Source: Silvibacterium bohemicum
Lineage (GTDB): Bacteria; Acidobacteriota; Terriglobia; Terriglobales; Acidobacteriaceae
Direction: 5' to 3'
Assembly (NCBI RefSeq): GCF_001006305.1
Contig: NZ_LBHJ01000020.1
Coordinates: 682,001 to 746,000, forward strand
Length of the DNA stretch: 64,000 nucleotides
The number at the start of each line of letters is the position of its first letter. Position 1 is the stretch's first letter. The notes beneath the pieces are model-generated. The model saw nothing but the letters and a program-made list of their open reading frames with translations, did no database searches and was not told where the DNA came from. Of this stretch, positions 18,324 through 25,083 are shown in pieces. The position numbers and the translations under genes were made by a program.

Positions 18324-20455
18324 AGCCCTATTCCTGCACTGGCCAGAATCTCTTGCAGCCTGCTGGAATCTTCTCTACTGCTGAATTCGCGCTTCGCGTA
18401 AAAGACCGCGCCTAAGTTGGTGAGTTCGTCCATTTCCTGCGGTGTCAGTTCCTTCGATGTATGGACAATAACCGGGATTGTCGCGGTGTAGGAGTTGCGC
18501 CTCATCTCCCGAAGCACTTCAAGACCGGTGAGACCAGGCATGATTACATCCAGAAAAACACCAGTTAGGATGTGCTTCTCCATCATTTGGATGGCTTCGC
18601 GCCCATTCTGAGCTTCCACAACGTTATATCCAAGCCGGCTAAGCGCCTCGCCCAGGATGTAGCGGGTGACCTCGTCGTCATCGGCCAGCAGCACGGTATG
18701 GGCGGGCTCGCCCTCCAGCAGTTCCTTGAGCGTAATCGTCAGCTTGTACGGGGCGATTGGCTTGACCAAAAACCGGTCTGCCCCGGCTTCGAGAGCCGAT
18801 TGTTCGTCGTCGACCACGCTGACTACGACAATCGGCCCATCGTACCCGCCGGCTTTCAACTCCTGGATATAGAAGAGGCAGTCCTCGCCGTCGAGAAATC
18901 GATCGAGGGCTACGGCGGCCGGCTTCAGGCTCCTCATTGCGACTCGGGCTTCGGGAATGTTCATCGCAAAGATAGGCCGATAATCGCTCGTCTTCAAAGA
19001 TGACGCGTGGACGAAGCTGGTTTCAACGTTGTCTTCGACAAAAAGAATGATGGGTCCTTCCTCGGAAGACAACACTGCCTGAAGATCATTCACTGGCCGG
19101 GGGCCCGAACCGCCGTAGAGGATCGGCAAAGTCACCTGGAAGGTCGAGCCGATGCCGACTTCGCTTTGCACGCTGATGGTTCCGCCAAGCAGCTCCGCCA
19201 GCCGCTTCGAAAGCGGGAGACCAAGGCCGGTTCCCTTCACCTTGCTCTGAATCTCGCTGTCGATCTGGACGAATTCCTGGAAGATTTTTTCCTGATCTTC
19301 GGGAGCGATGCCGATGCCCGTATCCTCTACCCGGAAGACGATCGAACCGCCGCCTTCCGACTGGGCGGTGAGACGGACGTGACCACGGCGCGTGAACTTC
19401 AGGGCATTCGAGATGAGGTTGCGCAGAATCTGCGAGACCTTGCCTTCATCCGTGTAGAGAGAAGGCAGGTTGGGCTCAGCCTCAAAGATCAGCTCCAGAC
19501 TGTTGCCGGTCAACAGCGGCTTGAGAGCGCCGCGCAGGGCGCCGAAGAGATCCTGAACCTCGAAGTTTTTGGTCCGGATATCGGTCTTTCCCGCCTCTAC
19601 TTTGGCCAGATCGAGCAGGTCGTCGACCAGTTCGGAGAGATCGGCCGCCGATCGCTGGATGAAGCCTACCTGCTTCTCCTGCTCCGTCGAGAGATCGCCG
19701 TCCGAACGGCTCATCAACATCCGGCATAGAGAGGTGATGGAATTGAGCGGGGTCCGGAATTCGTGCGAGAGATTGGAGAGAAAGCTGGTCTTGAGATCGG
19801 AGACGCGGCGCAGATCGTCCGCATTCTGGTCCAGCTCCGCGTAAAGCGCAACGACGCCGCGATTGGTGTCTTCGAGCTCACGGTTGAGCTCGGCGAGCTG
19901 GTCCTGTTTTTCGCGGAGTTCGGCCAGGGTGCGGAGAAGCTCCTGATTCTGGCGTTCCACTTCATCGAAGGGATCGATCGCGCCGCTTCTCGACAGCTCC
20001 TCGACAATTTTCCGGATGCGGACTTCATCGACTGCAGGAGCGGTGTTCGGCAGCAGCTTCCCTGCCTCGACCCTGGTCCCCGCCGCCGAGGAGGTGATGT
20101 CGAAGGAGTCCATCAACCGCTTGGTGCCGACGATTCCCTTTCCCAGCCCGGTCCGCGAGACATACCTGCCGTCCAGAACCTCTGCGAGGTTGGCAATCCC
20201 CGGTCCGGAATCGGATACGGAGATGACAAAGAGCGGGTGCGGCTGTTTCCGGACAAGAAATTCGACGACCCCATCGGTCGCGTAGCGGAAGGCGTTGCGC
20301 GCCAACTCGGAGGCGGCGGTCGCCAGGCGGATCTGTTCCTGGTGCTCAAAGCCTAAAAGGGCGGCAATGTCCCGGGCTCGTTGTCGCGCATGCACAACGT
20401 GCCGTTCATGGCGCAAGCGTAACGTAAAGATCGAAAGGGCCCGCAAGTCGTTCAT
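18320..20455 (-). CDS. RsbT-like ATPase / histidine kinase / double receiver fusion
   Basis: The 711-residue cytoplasmic protein has, in order: an RsbT/RsbW-type ATPase domain (about 1-135; SELARNAFRYA, SDSGPGIANL, GLGKGIVGTKRL), a coiled coil (about 165-225), a HisKA domain with His231 in LSNLSHEFRTPLNSI, an HATPase domain (about 335-445; NLISNALKF, VEDTGIGIAP, GTGLGLPLSKRL), a receiver with Asp518 (VALDRFLDG, Lys565 in FLVKP) and a second receiver with Asp636 (VFLDVIMPG, Lys688). It ends 3 bases inside the next kinase gene. The N-terminal domain suggests that the switch output of the stressosome controls this kinase. It could instead bind a stressosome protein in place of RsbT. Confidence 0.92.
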   Translation of the reverse strand: MNDLRALSIFTLRLRHERHVVHARQRARDIAALLGFEHQEQIRLATAASELARNAFRYATDGVVEFLVRKQPHPLFVISVSDSGPGIANLAEVLDGRYVSRTGLGKGIVGTKRLMDSFDITSSAAGTRVEAGKLLPNTAPAVDEVRIRKIVEELSRSGAIDPFDEVERQNQELLRTLAELREKQDQLAELNRELEDTNRGVVALYAELDQNADDLRRVSDLKTSFLSNLSHEFRTPLNSITSLCRMLMSRSDGDLSTEQEKQVGFIQRSAADLSELVDDLLDLAKVEAGKTDIRTKNFEVQDLFGALRGALKPLLTGNSLELIFEAEPNLPSLYTDEGKVSQILRNLISNALKFTRRGHVRLTAQSEGGGSIVFRVEDTGIGIAPEDQEKIFQEFVQIDSEIQSKVKGTGLGLPLSKRLAELLGGTISVQSEVGIGSTFQVTLPILYGGSGPRPVNDLQAVLSSEEGPIILFVEDNVETSFVHASSLKTSDYRPIFAMNIPEARVAMRSLKPAAVALDRFLDGEDCLFYIQELKAGGYDGPIVVVSVVDDEQSALEAGADRFLVKPIAPYKLTITLKELLEGEPAHTVLLADDDEVTRYILGEALSRLGYNVVEAQNGREAIQMMEKHILTGVFLDVIMPGLTGLEVLREMRRNSYTATIPVIVHTSKELTPQEMDELTNLGAVFYAKREFSSREDSSRLQEILASAGIGL

Positions 20456-20491
20456 TTTACTTCACTTGTTTGATACAAAGAGATATTAAAG

Positions 20492-21511
20492 CTAGATCCC
20501 GGAGATCAGGACGGTGGCGTCATCACGCTTTCTGCAATAGTCCCGAAAGAGGACTCCTGCCAGAAGCGCGGGATGCCGCGAGGTCAGCCCCGGATATTGT
20601 TCTACATTCCACCGGGTGCCAAGTCCATCGGAATGCATGATTAATGCGGATCCTGGCTCCCAGGGGTAGGAGAATTGCTGAATTTTTCCGATGACGTGCC
20701 CGACGGTCCCGTTCATCGACACCATGCTTCTCGTCTTACCGCCAAAACTAACTGCCCCGGCAATGTTGCCAGCTCCAGCGTAATTCAGGATTCGCCTTTG
20801 AGGAAAAACTTCGGCGATGGAAACCGCGGCTCCGCGCGTTTTGGTCAGAGCTCCGTGAATCTCGTTCAGTATCCGATCGGGAGACTGCGGTGCGAACTGG
20901 CGGAAGACACGCACCGCCTCCTCAGAAGCCTCGGAAGCCAGCGGGCCGTGTCCAAGACCGTCAGCCACAATATAGATGCTGCGCTCCGGAGTGTGTACCG
21001 CGCCCCAGGCGTCTCCGCAGACAGATTCGCCCGGGATAGGGGTGGAGATGGCTCCGAGCCGATAGGGACGGGTCTCGCTCTCCGTGTCTTGTCCGGTTCG
21101 GAGCACGCGGGCAAAAACAGCGGTCCCATTTCCCGGTACGGAGTAAATCTGGTAGCTGCCTGACAACCTGGCGATGGCGCCGAGGCCATTGCCGGGGGTG
21201 CCGGCCGTCGAATATCCGTCCTGCATGGCAGAGGACAGGTTTTCGATACCCTTTCCCTTATCCAGGGCCAGCATATCGATTCCCGTCTTGCCCTCGTAGC
21301 TCCACGGGGTGAGCACGATCTCACCGCTTCCGGCGTGTTTCGCAATATTGCGGGCTGCTTCGGTGACCACGATGTTCAGCTGTCCCTGGCGCAACTCGTC
21401 GAAGCCCGTGGCGATGGCCAGCGAGAGCGCCTGCCGGCGCGCGTCGCCGGCCTGGCTGAAATCGTTCGCGGTGATGGGAATAACTCGGCTGGGAGACGGC
21501 ATTACTTCCAT
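20492..21511 (-). CDS. RsbT-like ATPase fused to PP2C-type phosphatase (RsbX-like)
   Basis: The 339-residue protein joins an RsbT-like ATPase domain (about 15-135; N55 in TEAARNIAKHAG, LDKGKGIENL) to a SpoIIE/RsbX-type PP2C phosphatase (about 150-339). The metal-binding acids are all present: GESVCGDAWG (Asp167), IVADGLGHG (Asp184), MHSDGLGTRW (Asp295) and KRDDATVLI (Asp330/331). In Bacillus, RsbX removes phosphate from RsbS and RsbR and resets the stressosome, so a reset phosphatase is the likely role. It overlaps rsbT by 10 bases. Confidence 0.9.
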   Translation of the reverse strand: MEVMPSPSRVIPITANDFSQAGDARRQALSLAIATGFDELRQGQLNIVVTEAARNIAKHAGSGEIVLTPWSYEGKTGIDMLALDKGKGIENLSSAMQDGYSTAGTPGNGLGAIARLSGSYQIYSVPGNGTAVFARVLRTGQDTESETRPYRLGAISTPIPGESVCGDAWGAVHTPERSIYIVADGLGHGPLASEASEEAVRVFRQFAPQSPDRILNEIHGALTKTRGAAVSIAEVFPQRRILNYAGAGNIAGAVSFGGKTRSMVSMNGTVGHVIGKIQQFSYPWEPGSALIMHSDGLGTRWNVEQYPGLTSRHPALLAGVLFRDYCRKRDDATVLISGI

Positions 21512-21918
21512 CGGATGGCAGTAATGCTGGTGCCGACGCCTGGCTTGCTGTCGATTTCGAATTCATTCATGAGACGCTTGCTCCCGCTCAGGCCCAGCCC
21601 CATTCCCTGACCGGTGCTGTATCCATCCTTCAGCGCCTGGGCAATGTCGGCAATGCCGGGCCCCTGATCGGAAAAGCAAAGCTGGATTCCCTGTCGCGCG
21701 CCGTTTACGACCAGCGACAGCTCCATCTTTCCGCCGCCGCCATGCTCGAGCGTGTTCCGCCCCAGCTCGCTGGCAGCGGTAATGATTTTCGTCTGCTCCA
21801 CGAGACTGAACTTCATGTCGGTCGTCCAGGCTCGGACGCGCTGCCGTACTACCACCACGTCAGACGAACTCTGGATGGGGACCGTTTCAGTCTTCTGTAC
21901 TGTCCCCGTCGTCCTCAT
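21502..21918 (-). CDS. rsbT: Stressosome switch kinase RsbT
   Basis: The 138-residue serine/threonine kinase of the GHKL fold shows the N-box SELGRNTLEHGGGG, G1 box FSDQGPGI and G2 box GMGLGLSGSKRL, the standard RsbT set. RsbT is held by RsbS/RsbR, phosphorylates both on stress, and then leaves to activate a downstream target. The gene overlaps rsbS by 32 bases upstream and the RsbX-like gene by 10 bases downstream, which fixes its place in the operon. Confidence 0.93.
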   Translation of the reverse strand: MRTTGTVQKTETVPIQSSSDVVVVRQRVRAWTTDMKFSLVEQTKIITAASELGRNTLEHGGGGKMELSLVVNGARQGIQLCFSDQGPGIADIAQALKDGYSTGQGMGLGLSGSKRLMNEFEIDSKPGVGTSITAIRWK

Positions 21919-22288
21919 CGCTCTCCTCGTGGCCCGTTACTGTTTCCCGCAGATACTCCATGCCGGATTCGACATTGAGGGCGGTGCGAATCCCTGGCAG
22001 AGACATACCCAACTCCACCAGCGTGATCGCTACGGCCGGCTGCATGCCTACCACAACCGTCTCGGCGTCGAGAACCTTGGCCATCGACGCAATGTTGGCC
22101 AGCGTGCGCCCGATGAAGGAATCGACGATCTCCAGCGAAGAGATATCGATCAGCACTCCCTTGGCATTCACTTCTGTGATGCGGTTGGTAAGGTCATCCT
22201 GCAGGGTGAGCGCCAGCTTATCGTGCATGTCGACCTGGATGGTGACCAGCAAGTAGTTTCCCATCCGTAAAATCGGTATGCGTTCCAT
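21887..22288 (-). CDS. rsbS: Stressosome scaffold protein RsbS
   Basis: The 133-residue single STAS-domain protein begins MERIPILRMGNYLLVTIQ and contains DISSLEIVDSFIGRTL, where Ser57 in IVDSFIG matches the motif around the RsbT phosphosite of Bacillus RsbS. A highly acidic C-terminal tail (HEESDEDDGDSTED) is unusual for RsbS and falls in the stretch that overlaps rsbT. The ATG overlaps the rsbR stop (ATGA). Confidence 0.93.
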   Translation of the reverse strand: MERIPILRMGNYLLVTIQVDMHDKLALTLQDDLTNRITEVNAKGVLIDISSLEIVDSFIGRTLANIASMAKVLDAETVVVGMQPAVAITLVELGMSLPGIRTALNVESGMEYLRETVTGHEESDEDDGDSTED

Positions 22289-23169
22289 CAGACCCCCCGC
22301 GGCGCCGCTGCAACGGAGCCGTTGGCCTTGTCGGCACGCGTCACCTTGCGGCCGCTGCGCTCGAGCGCCAGGCGAAAGGCGTCGGAGAGCTTGGCCTTGG
22401 TGATGACGTCTTCCAGGTTGATGCCGAGATGCACGATGGTCTGCGCAATCTGCGGCCGGATGCCGCTGATGATGCACTCCGCGCCCATCAGCCGGGCAGC
22501 GGTAATGGTCTTGAGCAGATGCTGCGCCACCAGGGTATCGACGGTCGGCACGCCGGTAATGTCGATGATGGCGAACCGCGAATTGGTCTGCACGATGGCC
22601 TGCAGCAGGGACTCCATCACCACCTGCGTGCGCGCGCTGTCCAGCGTGCCGATCAGCGGCAATGCCACGATGCCATCCCAGAGCGTGACTACCGGGGTGG
22701 AGAGCTCCAGCATCTCTTCCTGCTGGCGCGCGATCACCTGGTCGCGGCCGTGAATGTAGCTGTCGGTGGTATAGAGCGCCAGCTTGTCGACAAAGTCGTT
22801 CGCCACTGAAACTTCGACGAAGAGATCGTTGGCATCCTTGCTCCAGTTTTGACGGGCAAGAGCAAACAATGTCGGCTTGAGCGACAGGACGAAGATTGCC
22901 GTCTCCGACGGCGTAAAACCCGCGGTAGCACGGGAGATCGACAGGGCCGCGAGCATCTCCTTCAGCGGCTGCCACCCGGCGCTGCCAAAGTCCTCAAGGG
23001 TGGTGCCGGCTGGAACAGAATCGATGACCGAAAATATCTCCGAGGCCTCGGACTCCAATTCCCGATCGCTGATGAGATCCCGGCGCCTGACCGCCTGCCT
23101 GAGACGCTGCACCCAATCCTGCAGCACCCATTCGCGATTCTGCTGAATCGCACTTAACAGCTTGCTCAT
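22288..23169 (-). CDS. rsbR: Stressosome co-antagonist RsbR (RsbRD-type)
   Basis: The 293-residue protein has an N-terminal all-helical RsbRD-type domain (about 5-145) and a C-terminal STAS domain (about 155-275). PLIGTLDSAR (Thr175), DITGVP (Thr205) and TVDTLVAQHL (Thr212) are the conserved threonines among which the RsbT phosphosites fall. The N-terminal domain is not of the globin-like or LOV type, so the stimulus is unknown. A perfect AAGGAG site stands before the ATG. It is the first gene of a six-gene operon. Confidence 0.93.
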   Translation of the reverse strand: MSKLLSAIQQNREWVLQDWVQRLRQAVRRRDLISDRELESEASEIFSVIDSVPAGTTLEDFGSAGWQPLKEMLAALSISRATAGFTPSETAIFVLSLKPTLFALARQNWSKDANDLFVEVSVANDFVDKLALYTTDSYIHGRDQVIARQQEEMLELSTPVVTLWDGIVALPLIGTLDSARTQVVMESLLQAIVQTNSRFAIIDITGVPTVDTLVAQHLLKTITAARLMGAECIISGIRPQIAQTIVHLGINLEDVITKAKLSDAFRLALERSGRKVTRADKANGSVAAAPRGV

Positions 23170-23224
23170 TGTTTCTCCTTGTTTGAAGCAGGCAGGTCTG
23201 TCTACGCCCTAAGGTCGAAGCCCG

Positions 23225-23230
23225 ATTGTA
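23225..23230 (-). promoter_or_regulatory. Candidate extended -10 element upstream of rsbR
   Basis: On the minus strand TGTTACAAT (TG, one base, TACAAT) lies 56 bases before the rsbR start. No convincing -35 hexamer is present, which suits an extended -10 promoter. Read by eye only. Confidence 0.4.
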
Positions 23231-23341
23231 ACAAAATCCATACACCTTCGATCCATGCCTATTGGCCTCGCGTGAGGGAGGTTTCAGTTCCAATCGAGAG
23301 ACGAGAAGGCATGGCGGCCGTGATGGGCTATGCCTTTGAGG

Positions 23342-23365
23342 CTAGAGCCTGTTATGCCCTTTTGG
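23342..23365. repeat. Left terminal inverted repeat of the MITE-like element
   Basis: Twenty-four bases, an exact inverted copy of 23605-23628. Confidence 0.9.
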
Positions 23366-23604
23366 ACAGCGTCGCCGGGAGCCAATTTTTCTGGATTCTA
23401 GGAGTAAGGAGCGACGAATATCGGGAATCTTCGAGCGACGAGGGACAACGAAGCCGGGCCCTGGAAATGGAAAACGGGTGTCCCCGGCCCTTCGGGTCGC
23501 GGCGCAAAGTGGTCCATACTTCGTTGTCGCCCTCGGCGGTGGACCCGCCACAGCCTTCGGACTCCGCCTCGTCTGGACCGCTTTTCGCTCGCAACGACAA
23601 ATGC

Positions 23605-23628
23605 CCAAAAGGGCATAACAGGCTCTAG
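23605..23628. repeat. Right terminal inverted repeat of the MITE-like element
   Basis: Twenty-four bases, an exact inverted copy of 23342-23365. It contains the TAG stop (23625-23627, minus strand) of the DUF1501 gene. Confidence 0.9.
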
Positions 23629-24965
23629 ATGAACCCGAGATTGCTGGCCGTGAAATTGCCGATGGTTGGGAACACAGTTGGCAGCTGGGCTGCGCTCACC
23701 CCGAACCACTGCGCGAGCGTGGCGGCATACTGCGAGGAGCCGGTGGTCGGCACCCAGCGCCCGTTGGAACCGGAATCGTCGGGACCGCCCAGCGCTAGGG
23801 TCGGAAACGTACCGTACATCTGGCCGCCTTTGACCGCACCGCCCATTACGATGTGGTGAGCACCCCAGGCATGGTCGGTGCCGGTGTTCGAATTCGGCTG
23901 GAAGGTTCGGTTGAAGTCGGACATGGTGAAGGTGGTCACATTGCTCGCGATATTCATCTCTTGCGTCGCCTGATAGAACGCCGCCAGAGCCGCGCTCACA
24001 TTGGCAAGAAGGCCGTTTTGCTGCGCGAGCTGGTTGGCGTGAGTATCGAAGCTGCCGACGCTGGTAAAGAATATCTGGCGATTGACGCCAAGCGCCGACT
24101 GCACCTGCATGAGCTGTGCAACCTGCTTCAACTGCGATGCCAGGGCGTTGCCGCCCGGGAAAACAGTCTGGAGCGGAGTGACCGAGCTGGTGGCGGCGGT
24201 GAGAATCTTCGAGTAGTTATAGGCATTCGTCGTAATCTGATCGTCGGCCTGGATCAGAGTCAGGCCGGTGTCGAAGGTCAGCAGCGCCTGTGCCGCCTCC
24301 AGCTGCGACCCGCACTCATTCGAACCCTCCGAGCAGCTGGCATTGCCCAGGTTCCCGGCATTGACCGAAACCGGGGACGTGCTTTGGCCGTTGCAGAAGA
24401 CGGTATCGCCCGCCACCGACGTAATCATCGGGATCGAAGCGCTGGGGTTGGAGCTGGGCGTTAACAGGTCCGCAATGCGCCCGGCCCATCCGGTCGGAGT
24501 CGTCGAAGTTTGAGAGGCGTTCTGCCACTCGAGCTGCTGATCGGCATGCGAGAAGAGGTTCACGGGCAGAGATTGGTTGGCCATGAACTGCGCCCGCGTG
24601 GTGGGCTCGACCAATGTCCCGACATTCGCCACGATAGCTGCATTCTGGCTGTTGAACAGAGTCTGGATTTCGGGAAGGTTAGGGTTGAGAGCGAAGTTGG
24701 GCAGCGGCGTCAGCGGGAGCAGCTGGTTCTGCGCAATGGCCAGCGAGCCACGGATGCTGGAGTAATTGCCATAGCCGGTCGCGTCGAAGGGAACGACCAT
24801 GTTGTTGGCGTCGTTGCCGCCGAACAAGAACACACACACCAGCGCCTTGTAGTCGGTCGCGCTCTGCGCCATCGCATTCAGGGCTCCGAACGGCCGCAAT
24901 GCCGCCATACTTCCGGCCGCAGCCAGCGAGGCGCACTTGATAAAACTCCGTCGATTCGCGCGCAT
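23625..24965 (-). CDS. DUF1501 family secreted protein
   Basis: The 446-residue protein starts with a Tat-like signal peptide (MRANRRSFIKCASLAAAGSM) and shows DUF1501 landmarks: VFLFGGNDANNMVVPFD, NVGTLVEPTTR, SHADQQLEWQN and TMSDFNRTFQPN with DHAWGAHHIVMGG. The family is sulfatase-like in fold, exported, and almost always paired with a DUF1800 gene as here; its biochemical role is unknown. I start at ATG 24965, which has AAGGAG 6 bases upstream; a TTG 24 bases earlier is possible. The stop codon lies inside the terminal repeat of the MITE-like element, so the last one or two residues may have been set by that insertion. Confidence 0.9.
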   Translation of the reverse strand: MRANRRSFIKCASLAAAGSMAALRPFGALNAMAQSATDYKALVCVFLFGGNDANNMVVPFDATGYGNYSSIRGSLAIAQNQLLPLTPLPNFALNPNLPEIQTLFNSQNAAIVANVGTLVEPTTRAQFMANQSLPVNLFSHADQQLEWQNASQTSTTPTGWAGRIADLLTPSSNPSASIPMITSVAGDTVFCNGQSTSPVSVNAGNLGNASCSEGSNECGSQLEAAQALLTFDTGLTLIQADDQITTNAYNYSKILTAATSSVTPLQTVFPGGNALASQLKQVAQLMQVQSALGVNRQIFFTSVGSFDTHANQLAQQNGLLANVSAALAAFYQATQEMNIASNVTTFTMSDFNRTFQPNSNTGTDHAWGAHHIVMGGAVKGGQMYGTFPTLALGGPDDSGSNGRWVPTTGSSQYAATLAQWFGVSAAQLPTVFPTIGNFTASNLGFI

Positions 24966-24984
24966 GGAATACTCCTTATTCGTA

Positions 24985-25083
24985 CTCAATCTTGTTATTA
25001 AGATTTAACGACCAAGCTTGTTACTGGGATTGAATGACTAATTTTGTACTGGAATTAGTGCTCAATCTTGTATTGCGATGAAG
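24985..25083. repeat. Four degenerate 25-bp tandem repeats
   Basis: Units at about 24985-25007, 25011-25033, 25036-25058 and 25060-25083 share the pattern CWMAWYTTGTWMT followed by a purine-rich ATT/GAT end, at a period of 25-26 bases. They fill the space between the DUF1501 and DUF1800 genes and the last two run into the 3' end of the DUF1800 gene. They could be regulator sites or a slippage product. Confidence 0.55.

Larger units (their letters stand above)
23342..23628. mobile_element. MITE-like non-autonomous element, 287 bp with 24-bp inverted termini
   Basis: The ends at 23342-23365 and 23605-23628 are exact inverted copies over 24 bp, starting CTAGAGCCTGTTATGC from each side; with one mismatch the match goes on for three more bases. 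CTAG at both outer edges fits a 4-bp target duplication as made by some IS5-type transposases, while TA alone would fit IS630/Tc1 types; being palindromic, these bases cannot decide. The inside holds no credible gene, so it would need a transposase from elsewhere. It sits between rsbR and the DUF1501 gene, and its right end overlaps the stop codon of that gene. Confidence 0.7.

Noticed and set aside
23342-23608. Small frames inside the MITE-like element as a transposase
   Set aside because: They are 82-103 codons, without any DDE or helix-turn-helix motif, and overlap each other in different frames.
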